This document shows, piece after piece, positions 44,680 to 51,799 of a stretch of DNA of 51,799 bases (within the stretch, counting starts at the first letter, position 1; every line of letters starts with the position of its first letter). Origin of the DNA: Bacillota bacterium (GTDB taxonomy: Bacteria > Bacillota > Syntrophomonadia > Syntrophomonadales > DTU052); the NCBI GenBank assembly GCA_029781825.1, contig JAKOVY010000077.1, positions 1 through 51,799 of the forward strand. The letters run 5' to 3'. The notes under the pieces are model-generated. The model had not been told where the DNA came from, made no database searches, and saw nothing but the letters and a program-made list of their open reading frames with translations. Both the position numbers and the translations under genes were made by a program.

Positions 44680-45351
44680 ATGTCCAAGAATATCCTTGAG
44701 GAGATCCGAAAAGAACAGGTTATCAATGCCACCAAAAAATTAATTATCGACAAGGGTTATAGCAATTTCTCGATGAAAGACGTGGCCGCAGAAATGGATA
44801 TGAGTACCGGACTGATTTATCATTACTTCGAGAATAAGGACGATCTGTTGGTCCAGGTTCTCAAACACTCTTTCCGGGAACCACAGCGGCGGGCAATGGA
44901 TTCTGTGGAGCCCTTGCCGGATTTCTTGGACAAAATATCTACTTATATCGAAAGCATGAATGAGGTACCCCGTAACGACCCCGAATTTTACATAATACTT
45001 CTTAACTACCTGGGTCAGGTGTTGTACGCTCCCGATATTGAGCAGATATTGAAAAAATTTTTTAGAAATCTCCGCAATTTCATCGAACAGATGTTTCGTT
45101 CCGGCCAGAGCCAGGGTGTAATCAGTGGCGAGCACTGTGACGGGCTGCCGGAATTGATGATTGCCGCTTCAATGGGTATATCTTTCCAGTACCTGGTTGA
45201 CCCCGAGGGTTTCCAGTTGGAGAAAGCTTTGGGAAGATATAAGGATGTGGTAATGCACTACCTTAAAAACCCGCCTCAGAAAGATCATAAAGATCGTATG
45301 GCGACACCTGCTGTGCATCCCGATCAGCATATCCTAATAGAATCAAACTAA
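44680..45351 (+). CDS. TetR-family regulator (FadR-like)
   Basis: The 223-residue regulator has an N-terminal helix-turn-helix (INATKKLIIDKGYSNFSMKD, then VAAEMDMSTGLIYHYFENKDDLL) and a helical effector domain typical of TetR proteins that sense acyl-CoA. The beta-oxidation operon follows in the same direction, with a perfect palindrome before it, so repression of that operon until acyl-CoA is present is a reasonable inference. ATG 44680 follows GGGGGTG. The last 25 residues are hydrophilic and unusual. Confidence 0.9.
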   Translation: MSKNILEEIRKEQVINATKKLIIDKGYSNFSMKDVAAEMDMSTGLIYHYFENKDDLLVQVLKHSFREPQRRAMDSVEPLPDFLDKISTYIESMNEVPRNDPEFYIILLNYLGQVLYAPDIEQILKKFFRNLRNFIEQMFRSGQSQGVISGEHCDGLPELMIAASMGISFQYLVDPEGFQLEKALGRYKDVVMHYLKNPPQKDHKDRMATPAVHPDQHILIESN

Positions 45352-45429
45352 AATAAATTGGTGTGTAAAAGTATACTGGCGTTTGCCCATTCGAGCCCTA
45401 CAGAGCAATAAAATAATTTTGGGTTTTTG

Positions 45430-45462
45430 CATCCGCTCCTGTTAGATGGAACGGGTGTTTTT
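45430..45462 (+). terminator. Terminator of the TetR gene
   Basis: CATCCGCTCC (45430-45439) pairs with GGAACGGGTG (45448-45457), nine of ten pairs including one G-T, followed by TTTTT. Confidence 0.75.
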
Positions 45463-45573
45463 CTCTTTATGAGATACTTTCCCACCGGGACGACACTTCA
45501 CAGCTTTGCTTTCCCAAGGCATTCCACTGGTATCAATTACTGTCATTTTGTTGCGAAAAATATCCATTGACAT
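45442..45573 (-). CDS. Possible 43-residue protein, unrecognised
   Basis: A minus-strand frame from ATG 45573 reads MSMDIFRNKMTVIDTSGMPW, then ESKAVKCRPGGKVSHKEKNT, RSI and a stop. The composition is protein-like and it fills the gap between tetR and the operon, but it has no good ribosome site and overlaps the putative operon promoter. It may be a fragment of a lost gene. Confidence 0.22.
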   Translation of the reverse strand: MSMDIFRNKMTVIDTSGMPWESKAVKCRPGGKVSHKEKNTRSI

Positions 45574-45594
45574 CCAGTTAAGAAAACATATAGC
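45567..45594 (+). promoter_or_regulatory. Putative promoter of the beta-oxidation operon
   Basis: TTGACA at 45567-45572 is a perfect -35. TATAGC at 45589-45594 (16-base spacer) is a modest -10. The palindrome at 45611 would cover the start of transcription. Confidence 0.5.
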
Positions 45595-45610
45595 ATATAA
45601 CTAACATTAT

Positions 45611-45640
45611 AAATATATATTGAGCGTTCAATATATATTT
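45611..45640. promoter_or_regulatory. Perfect palindromic operator before the beta-oxidation operon
   Basis: AAATATATATTGA (45611-45623) and TCAATATATATTT (45628-45640) are exact 13-base inverted arms around GCGT. Placement just after the promoter and next to a TetR gene marks it as the likely TetR operator. Confidence 0.75.
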
Positions 45641-45704
45641 GTGAGGAGTGAGAGGTATCGACAAAGAAAGGTAATTGTCAATTTGAAGCGAGGGGGGCGA
45701 TAAA

Positions 45705-46484
45705 TTGAGTGAAGTACTCACGAGCAAAAACGGCAAGGTTTGTACAATAGTCATCAACCGTCCGGAAGTTAAGAACGCAGTGGACAGAAACACGGCCTAT
45801 CAACTGGCTGAGGCTTTTAGAGCCTTCGAGGCTGACGAAAGCCTGGCGGTAGCGGTTTTGTGCGGTGCCGGGGGCACATTTTGCGCCGGAGCAGATCTTA
45901 AGGCGGTTTCCCGACTTTCGGAGGGACAAGGGAACGCTCTGCATACTGACATGAGTAAAGACGGCCCGATGGGGCCAACCCGTATGTTGCTATCGAAACC
46001 AGTGATAGCTGCAGTATCGGGATTTGCGGTAGCGGGAGGATTGGAGCTGGCTTGCTGGTGTGATTTGCGGGTGGTGGAGGAGGACGCAATATTTGGAGTC
46101 TATTGCCGTCGTTTTGGCGTGCCGTTGATTGATGGTGGGACCCAGCGGCTGCCGCGTTTGATCGGTCTCAGTCGTGCTCTGGATATGATCTTGACCGGCC
46201 GGCCGGTCGGGGCCCAAGAGGCTTTACAGATGGGGCTTGCCAATCGGGTGGTGCCTACCGGAACTGCCCGGGAGGAGGCGGAAAAGTTGGCCGCCCAAAT
46301 AGCCGAATTTCCACAAATATGCATGCGTAGTGACCGCAACGCGGCTTACCGCGGTTTCGACCTCGATTTTGATAAGGCCATGGAACTGGAGTTTTTACAC
46401 GGCATGATGGTGATCGCCAGTGGTGAAACAGAATCGGGCGCTACGCGTTTTGTTGAAGGAGCAGGCAGGCACGGAAAATTTTGA
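45705..46484 (+). CDS. Enoyl-CoA hydratase/isomerase (crotonase) family protein
   Basis: The 259-residue crotonase has [16 protein letters not shown] (oxyanion hole), [17 protein letters not shown] (first Glu of the catalytic pair present) and [19 protein letters not shown]. The segment that normally reads F..PEI..G..PG-GGTQRL is [13 protein letters not shown] here, so the second catalytic Glu of hydratases is absent. It may be an isomerase, hydrolase or lyase rather than a straight hydratase. TTG 45705 follows GAGGGGGGCG. It is the first gene of the operon. Confidence 0.88.
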   Translation: MSEVLTSKNGKVCTIVINRPEVKNAVDRNTAYQLAEAFRAFEADESLAVAVLCGAGGTFCAGADLKAVSRLSEGQGNALHTDMSKDGPMGPTRMLLSKPVIAAVSGFAVAGGLELACWCDLRVVEEDAIFGVYCRRFGVPLIDGGTQRLPRLIGLSRALDMILTGRPVGAQEALQMGLANRVVPTGTAREEAEKLAAQIAEFPQICMRSDRNAAYRGFDLDFDKAMELEFLHGMMVIASGETESGATRFVEGAGRHGKF

Positions 46485-46497
46485 AAGGGATGATAGG

Positions 46498-47643
46498 ATG
46501 GCTTTCGGATTTTCTCCAACCCAGGACCAGATAAGTGTGCTTCAAATGGTTCGCAGATTTGTGGAAAACGAGATCGTGCCGGTCAGGGCTTACTATGATG
46601 AGCGGGAAGAATTCCCCTGGCCGGTTATCAAGAAAATGGCGCAAACCGGCATACTGTGCATGGCGGGTCCTGAGGAGATTAGCGGTTATCCCTGGGATCA
46701 CTTGACACGGGCGATGGCGATGGAAGAACTGGCGCGGGGATGTGGTGGTATCGCTACCACACCCATGGCTAACCTCCTTGCTTGTGAGGCGGTAGAGATT
46801 GCAGGAAACCCGGAACAGATAGAATGGTGGTTTACCGGTCTCTGCCAGAACGGGGAACTTGGTGCCTATTGCGTCACCGAACCAAATGCCGGCTCGGATG
46901 TAGCCAGCATTTCCACCTCTGCACGAAAAGACGGGAATCATTATATTATCAACGGTACTAAATGCTTTATCAGCAACGGGAGTGTAGCTTCCAAATACGT
47001 GGTTCTGGCCACCCTTGACAAGAGCAAAGGGCATAAAGGGCATACCTTTTTCCTGGTTGATCGGAACTGGGAAGGGGTGAGTATTGGTAAGCGCGAGAAG
47101 AAAATGGGAAACCGGGCTGCCGATACCGCAGAGGTTATCTTCGAGAACGTCAAAGTTCCGGAATCTTACCGTTTAGGAGCGGAAGGAGAAGGTTTCAAAA
47201 TCGCAATGAGGACCTTTGTAGGGTCGCGTCCAATTATTGCAGCCATGGGAGTCGGCATCGGGCAGTTCGCTCTCGATACTGCACGGGATTATGCTCGCGA
47301 GAGGTATCAGTTCGGTGGTCCCATCGCCAACCTGCAAGGCATCCAGTTTATGCTCGCTGATATGGATATAAGAATCGAATCAGCACGGCTACTTTATCAG
47401 AAGGCAGCTTGGATGTTGGACAACGGACTTAACGCAGTACGCCTCAGCGCAATCGCCAAATGCTACAGCGCGGACATGGCCCAAAGGGTGACGAGTGACG
47501 CCGTACAAATCTTGGGCGGTTACGGGTATATGCGGGATTATCCCCTGGAAAAGGCAATGCGGGACGCTAAACTCCTGCAAATAGTGGAAGGAACTTCCCA
47601 GATTCAACGGGTGATTATCGCCCGCGAACTTCTGAAAGACTGA
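46498..47643 (+). CDS. Acyl-CoA dehydrogenase
   Basis: The 381-residue FAD enzyme shows [58 protein letters not shown] and [20 protein letters not shown]. The standard catalytic base Glu364 is present in [10 protein letters not shown], unlike in the dehydrogenase at 19199. It catalyses alpha,beta-dehydrogenation of acyl-CoA, with electrons usually leaving via ETF (no etf genes here). AAGGGA lies seven bases before ATG 46498. It follows the crotonase by 13 bases. Confidence 0.94.
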   Translation: MAFGFSPTQDQISVLQMVRRFVENEIVPVRAYYDEREEFPWPVIKKMAQTGILCMAGPEEISGYPWDHLTRAMAMEELARGCGGIATTPMANLLACEAVEIAGNPEQIEWWFTGLCQNGELGAYCVTEPNAGSDVASISTSARKDGNHYIINGTKCFISNGSVASKYVVLATLDKSKGHKGHTFFLVDRNWEGVSIGKREKKMGNRAADTAEVIFENVKVPESYRLGAEGEGFKIAMRTFVGSRPIIAAMGVGIGQFALDTARDYARERYQFGGPIANLQGIQFMLADMDIRIESARLLYQKAAWMLDNGLNAVRLSAIAKCYSADMAQRVTSDAVQILGGYGYMRDYPLEKAMRDAKLLQIVEGTSQIQRVIIARELLKD

Positions 47644-47667
47644 AAAAAATATAAGGAGGGCTAAACA

Positions 47668-48519
47668 ATGGTTGATAGGATAGAAAAAGTTGGGGTTCTG
47701 GGAGCTGGCCTAATGGGGCATGGAATAGCTCAGCTTGCAGCCCAAGCGGATTGCAGTGTGATCCTTGTTGATATCTCCGCCAAGGAACTGGAAAAAGGCA
47801 TTGCCAAGATTCAGAAGCTCTGGAACAAGGATGTGGAAAAGGGGAAGCTGACTTCTGAACAAGCCGACGAACTCATGAAACGCATCAAAACGTCAATGGA
47901 TATTAATGACTTCGCTGATTGCGATGTGGTTATCGAGGCCATTCCTGAAATTATGGATCTTAAGAAAGAAACCTTCGCCAAATTGGATCAGATAGTAAAA
48001 CCCGAAGCCATCCTGGCCACCAATACCTCTCAATTGAGCATCACCGAGATCGCAAGCGCTACTGGACGATCTGATCGCGTGATAGGAATGCATTTCTTTT
48101 ACCCAGCCCAGGTAATGAAACTCATAGAGATTCCCGTAGGGGAACACACCTCACAGAAATGCATTGATCTTATTGTTGACCTTAGTCGGCGGATGAAAAA
48201 GGAGACCATTGTATGCAGGGATACCCCCGGGTTTATAGTGAACCGCCTCCTGGCCGGACTAATGGTCGAAGCAACGAGGGTTTATGACGAGCAACTGGCC
48301 AGTGTCGAAGACATCGATAAAGCCATAAAACTGGCTCTTGGTCATCCCATGGGTCCTTTCCAGTTGTTTGACTTCAGCGGGATCGACACCATGGTTCGGG
48401 TAGCCGATGGCCTGCGGGCTGCTTACGGCGACCGCTTCTGCATAGGTATCGGTACCCGTAACAAGGTAAGGGCTGGAGACTACGGTCAGAAGACCGGACG
48501 CGGTTTTTACGTCTACTAG
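47668..48519 (+). CDS. 3-hydroxyacyl-CoA (3-hydroxybutyryl-CoA) dehydrogenase
   Basis: This 283-residue NAD(P)-dependent enzyme oxidises 3-hydroxyacyl-CoA. It has the Rossmann motif VGVLGAGLMGHGIAQLAA, the catalytic His in GMHFFYPAQVMKLIEI with the ATNTSQLSIT loop, and the C-terminal dimerisation domain with DTPGFIVNRLL and GHPMGPFQLFDFSGID. Its size fits the monofunctional Hbd/PaaH type. AAGGAGGG precedes ATG 47668 and it lies 24 bases after the dehydrogenase gene. Confidence 0.95.
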   Translation: MVDRIEKVGVLGAGLMGHGIAQLAAQADCSVILVDISAKELEKGIAKIQKLWNKDVEKGKLTSEQADELMKRIKTSMDINDFADCDVVIEAIPEIMDLKKETFAKLDQIVKPEAILATNTSQLSITEIASATGRSDRVIGMHFFYPAQVMKLIEIPVGEHTSQKCIDLIVDLSRRMKKETIVCRDTPGFIVNRLLAGLMVEATRVYDEQLASVEDIDKAIKLALGHPMGPFQLFDFSGIDTMVRVADGLRAAYGDRFCIGIGTRNKVRAGDYGQKTGRGFYVY

Positions 48520-48540
48520 TTGAAAGGAGGCACATCTCCT

Positions 48541-49950
48541 ATGGCCGGAATTGTATCCTACGGAGCCTATATCCCCTTCAACCGTTTGGAACGCAGGCAT
48601 ATTCGTGAGATTCACGGCAATCCAGTGCCTAAGGGCGAAAAGGCGGTTGCCAACTATGATGAAGACAGCTTGACTATGGCAGTAGCCGCAGCTCGTGACT
48701 GCGCGTCGGGTTTCGATACTAAACAACTCAATCGGGTGTATTTTGCCACCACCACCCCGCCGCACCTGGAAAAACAGGCTGCTGCTACAATTGCCGGGAC
48801 CCTGGACATGAATAGCCAGGCGCTTACCCTTGATGTTACCGACTCGCTTCGCTCCGGTTCCAGCGCAATTATTGCAGGGCTGGATGCCGCAAAAAACGGG
48901 GAACTGGTTATGGTGGCTGTTAGTGACTGCAGGTTAGGGGCTGCCGGCGGGCAGTTTGAAGCGCTGTTCGGAGACGGTGCCGCTGCTTTTATACTGGGGA
49001 ACCGGAATGTGGTGGCGGAGATAATCGGCTTCCAGTGCATTACCGCCGATTTCTACGATAATTGGCGGTCAATCAACGACCGCTTCGTACGAAGTTGGGA
49101 GGAACGTTTCTGCCAAACACAGGGCTATAACCGTTTCACTGTCCAAGCAGCGACCACACTAATGAAGCGGTTGCAACTCAAACCCTCTGATTTTTCCCGG
49201 GTTGTTATTTATGGATTGAAGGCCGATGATGCAGTGAAGGTAGCTCGGAGGATGGGCTTTGAGCCCGAACAGGTGCAGGACAGCATGATTGACAGGATTG
49301 GAAATACCGGGGCGGCCAGCGCACCAATGGCTCTGGTAGCGGCGCTTGAGAATTCTTCGGCCGGAGATCGGATTTTAATGGTAACCTATGGTGATGGCAG
49401 TGATGCTATTGCTTTTGAGGTGACGGAGGAAATCGCCAACCTTCCGCCCCGCCGTGGGATCAAGGGCCACATCGACAGCAAGAGAACTGACATGAACTAC
49501 GGAAAGTACCTGAGGTGGCGAGAGCTGATTACCATGGAACCGCAGAGGAGACCGCCATTGGTTCGGGCTTCGCTCCCCGACAGATACCGCAATTTGAAAA
49601 AAATTCTGGCGTTCTACGGCAGTAGGTGCCTGGCTTGCGGTACTCCGCAGTTTCCCGCCCAAAGGGTATGTGTACACTGCCAGACCATGGACCAAATGGA
49701 GGACTACCAATTCTTGGGGAAATCTGCCCGACTGGCTACCTATACCCTGGATTACCTGGCGCCGTCTCTGGATCCTCCCACCGTTATGGCAGTTGTTGAT
49801 TACGAGGGTGGAGGCCGTTTTGTGTGTTTGATGGCCGATGCTATGGTGGATGATCTTGCGGTGGGTATGGAGGTGGAGATGTCTTTTCGAAAGCTGTTTG
49901 AGGTTGAAGGTATCGGCACCTACTTCTGGAAAGCCGTACCAAAAAGGTAG
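48541..49950 (+). CDS. HMG-CoA synthase-like protein fused to a DUF35 zinc-ribbon/OB-fold, catalytic residues lost
   Basis: The N-terminal about 330 residues follow the HMG-CoA synthase/KAS III fold (GIVSYGAYIPFNRLERRHI, FATTTPPHLEKQAAATIAG, LFGDGAAAFILG, MIDRIGNTGAASAPMALVAA). The C-terminal about 120 residues are a DUF35 module with zinc ribbon CLACG...CVHC (Cys363 onward) and an OB-fold. Where the nucleophile Cys should lie (E-x-x-x-A-C in relatives) the sequence is DSLRSG, with Leu103, and the catalytic His region (near 224) reads IYGLKADD. It probably serves as a scaffold or acyl-transfer partner of the thiolase encoded 7 bases downstream. ATG 48541 follows AAAGGAGG. Confidence 0.87.
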   Translation: MAGIVSYGAYIPFNRLERRHIREIHGNPVPKGEKAVANYDEDSLTMAVAAARDCASGFDTKQLNRVYFATTTPPHLEKQAAATIAGTLDMNSQALTLDVTDSLRSGSSAIIAGLDAAKNGELVMVAVSDCRLGAAGGQFEALFGDGAAAFILGNRNVVAEIIGFQCITADFYDNWRSINDRFVRSWEERFCQTQGYNRFTVQAATTLMKRLQLKPSDFSRVVIYGLKADDAVKVARRMGFEPEQVQDSMIDRIGNTGAASAPMALVAALENSSAGDRILMVTYGDGSDAIAFEVTEEIANLPPRRGIKGHIDSKRTDMNYGKYLRWRELITMEPQRRPPLVRASLPDRYRNLKKILAFYGSRCLACGTPQFPAQRVCVHCQTMDQMEDYQFLGKSARLATYTLDYLAPSLDPPTVMAVVDYEGGGRFVCLMADAMVDDLAVGMEVEMSFRKLFEVEGIGTYFWKAVPKR

Positions 49951-49957
49951 AGGGGGA

Positions 49958-51148
49958 ATGGTTGTGTCTAAAGGCATCAAAGATCAGGTAGCGGTTATCG
50001 GTATGGGGTGCACCAAATTCGGAGAGCGCTGGGACTGCAGCCTAGATGACTTAATGATTGAAGCTGTCAAAGAATGTTGCCAAGATTCGGGTATTGATTT
50101 AAAGGACATCGAAGCTTTCTGGTTTGGTACCTTTTCCTCCAGCACCACCGGAGCGTTGCCCTTTTCCATGGGATTGAAGACCCAGTATAAACCGGTTACC
50201 CGGGTAGAAAATATGTGCGCTACCGGTAGTGATTGTTTCAGAAACGCTTGTTATGCAGTGGCTTCCGGTGCTTACGACCTGGTAATGGCGATAGGGGCTG
50301 AAAAGTTGAAAGACTGCGGTTACAGCGGTTTGGAGACCCCAATGGTTCATTCGGATCGCACGACACCAGAACCCACAGCCCCGGCGCGCTTTGCTCTATT
50401 GGCCCCTGCGTATGCCAACAAGTATGGCCTGGACATGAAACATCTTAAGGAAATCATGGGTAAAATCGCGTGGAAAAATCACTTCAACGGTGCTTTGAAC
50501 CCCAAGGCTCAGTATCAGGCAGAGGTTCCACTGGAGGTAATTCTGAAATCACCCATGGTGGCCTACCCCCTGGGAATCTACGATTGTTCAGGAGTAGCTG
50601 ACGGGGCAGCCTGCGCTATAATTTGCAGAGCCGAGGATGCTTACAAATACACAAAAAACCCTATGTTCGTTAAGGGAATGTCCATTGCGGCCGGGCCTGG
50701 CTGGGGGGAGCGTCACCAGGATTATGATTATACCACAGCCTGGGAAACCTATTATGCCGCCCAGGCAGCATATAAAGAAGCCGGTATCAGGAACCCCCGC
50801 GAGGAGATAAGTCTGGCTGAGGTTCATGATTGTTTCACGATTACCGAGCTCGTGATTTACGAGGATCTGTTATTTAGCCCTCGGGGACAGGCCTGGAAGG
50901 ACGTAGAGAATGGTTTCTTTGAATTGAAAGGAGGGTTGCCGGTTAATCCAGATGGGGGATTGAAATCTTTTGGACATCCCATAGGCGCTACGGGGCTGCG
51001 CATGCTGTATGAATGTTACCTCCAATTCAAAGGCGAAGCCGGTGCGCGGCAGGTCGAGAACCCCAGGTTGGCATTGACCCATAATCTGGGCGGTCAGCCT
51101 GCTTATTGTGTGGTCTCGGTGTGCATTGTGGGTAAGGAATTAGGTTAG
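49958..51148 (+). CDS. Thiolase family protein (SCP-x/archaeal acetyl-CoA acetyltransferase type)
   Basis: The 396-residue thiolase has the nucleophile Cys87 in ENMCATGSDCFRNA, the His in EVHDCFTITELV, and GHPIGATGLRMLYE with NLGG near the C-terminus, all as in the SCP-x-like branch. This branch works with DUF35 partners. In the operon it should perform the final thiolytic step of beta-oxidation or an acyl condensation. The start is ATG 49958, or GTG 49964, which is better spaced from AGGGGGA. Confidence 0.93.
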   Translation: MVVSKGIKDQVAVIGMGCTKFGERWDCSLDDLMIEAVKECCQDSGIDLKDIEAFWFGTFSSSTTGALPFSMGLKTQYKPVTRVENMCATGSDCFRNACYAVASGAYDLVMAIGAEKLKDCGYSGLETPMVHSDRTTPEPTAPARFALLAPAYANKYGLDMKHLKEIMGKIAWKNHFNGALNPKAQYQAEVPLEVILKSPMVAYPLGIYDCSGVADGAACAIICRAEDAYKYTKNPMFVKGMSIAAGPGWGERHQDYDYTTAWETYYAAQAAYKEAGIRNPREEISLAEVHDCFTITELVIYEDLLFSPRGQAWKDVENGFFELKGGLPVNPDGGLKSFGHPIGATGLRMLYECYLQFKGEAGARQVENPRLALTHNLGGQPAYCVVSVCIVGKELG

Positions 51149-51183
51149 AGAAAGTAGAAAGGGACAATGGGGGGGATGTTAAT

Positions 51184-51606
51184 ATGGTCAAGAGGACAAA
51201 ACCAGACGGAAGCGGAAGGTTACCGGCTACCGGGTATTCTAATAACATAGTCAGCAGCATGAGGATGAACCTGGCCAAGAACCCGGATATGAATGCTATC
51301 ATTTGCGAGGATCGCTCTGAAACATGGGCTGAAATGTGGGAGCGAACTAATCGACTGGCCAATGGGTTATACAGTCTGGGCTTAAAAAAAGGCGATCGTG
51401 TAGCTATTTATCTCAAAAACTGCTTTGAATTTCCAGAAACCTTTGTAGCCACAACCAGGAGTGGTCTTATAAAGAGTCCGGTGAATTACCGCTTGAAAGC
51501 CGACGAGGTTGCCTATCAGCTCAATCACTGTGGAGCCAAAGCAGTGGTCACGGAACCGGAATTCGTAGATTTATTGAAATCGGTTCAAGATGCGATGCCG
51601 AGTTAA
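51184..51606 (+). pseudogene. Acyl-CoA ligase gene truncated by an insertion element
   Basis: The 140 codons encode only the N-terminal part of an AMP-forming ligase: NIVSSMRMNLAKNPDMNAII, LANGLYSLGLKKGDRVAIYL, SGLIKSPVNYRLKADEVAYQ and KAVVTEPEF. The frame ends at TAA 51604-51606 exactly where the IS256-type end begins, well before the P-loop (normally about residue 170). The rest of about 380 codons is probably on the far side of the element, outside the window. It was likely the last gene of the beta-oxidation operon. Confidence 0.85.
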
Positions 51607-51799
51607 GTCCATATAATTGTGTAAAATAAAGAGCCATAAACAAGGCCTCTGGTTTAGAATGGTAAGTGACGAAAAAACAAACCAAAACCGGAGGTGACCT
51701 TGCAATGGCTCAATACCATGTTACCATCGACTCAGAATTACTTCAGCATCTATTTTTGTCGGATGCCAGGGATTCCAGCGTATCAAAACTGCTGGAATC
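51607..51799 (+). mobile_element. IS256-family insertion sequence, left end (continues outside window)
   Basis: From GTCCATATAATTGTGTAAAA at 51607, a typical terminal inverted-repeat style of IS256-family elements in Firmicutes, through an A-rich leader to the transposase start. It interrupts the ligase gene. The right end and target duplication are not in the window, so the exact boundary is uncertain by a few bases. Confidence 0.8.
51705..51799 (+). CDS. IS256-family transposase, N-terminal fragment
   Basis: ATG 51705 with the ribosome site CGGAGGTGACC opens MAQYHVTIDSELLQHLFLSD followed by ARDSSVSKLLES, the usual beginning of IS256-type (mutator) DDE transposases. The gene runs off the window. 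Intactness cannot be judged. Confidence 0.85.
   Translation, partial: MAQYHVTIDSELLQHLFLSDARDSSVSKLLE

Overview
The window looks like the chromosome of a strictly anaerobic, Gram-positive bacterium of the Clostridia lineage, plausibly a syntrophic fatty-acid oxidiser or a Desulfotomaculum/Syntrophomonas relative. This is inferred from gene content and style: strong AGGAGG-type ribosome sites, frequent GTG and TTG starts, NiFe-hydrogenase maturation genes, an NfnAB-type transhydrogenase, a split glutamate synthase, two beta-oxidation gene sets and an ANTAR antitermination regulator. No marker gene fixes the genus.

Layout. 1-5009: end of a hydrogenase maturation protease followed by hypF-hypC-hypD-hypE. 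5330-13894: small or mixed genes (Ig-like protein, tRNA-Gln, SCP2-like protein, iron alcohol dehydrogenase, NfeD/slipin pair, DUF1232 protein, HI0933-type flavoprotein, PAS/HD-GYP sensor). 14224-18911: glutamate dehydrogenase, a Nudix hydrolase, and a minus-strand block with AzlCD and an MFS exporter. 19199-24073: an acyl-CoA dehydrogenase and two acyl-CoA ligases. 24389-27044: a metal (zinc/manganese) ABC importer. 27346-31403: a DUF4013 membrane protein, a hotdog thioesterase and nfnAB. 31490-42308: a nitrogen-assimilation region with an IclR regulator, an ANTAR response regulator, glnA, a split glutamate synthase in five pieces, a PII protein and an ammonium transporter. 42476-44330: a secreted NlpC/P60 protein, a lone starch-binding-type domain and a small membrane protein. 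44680-51606: a TetR regulator and a beta-oxidation operon (crotonase, acyl-CoA dehydrogenase, 3-hydroxyacyl-CoA dehydrogenase, HMG-CoA-synthase-like/DUF35 fusion, thiolase, acyl-CoA ligase). The ligase is cut off by an IS256-family element that runs off the window.

How it fits together. The nitrogen region appears to be controlled at two levels. Near-identical 17-bp IclR-like sites occur in pairs around the putative promoters of gdhA and of the ANTAR-glnA operon. Terminator hairpins ahead of the ANTAR-glnA operon, the PII gene and amt each overlap a small hexaloop hairpin with A at loop position 1 and G at position 4, the signature bound by ANTAR proteins. The ANTAR regulator encoded first in the glnA operon is therefore the natural candidate to control glnA, PII and amt, probably including its own transcript.

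The points most worth a second look are that two-level nitrogen circuit, the apparent frameshift that separates amt from its signal peptide and ribosome site, the HMG-CoA-synthase-like/DUF35 fusion that has lost its catalytic residues, an acyl-CoA dehydrogenase with a relocated catalytic base, and an acyl-CoA ligase whose start codon is separated from its ribosome site by a hairpin that encodes an 8-residue leader peptide.
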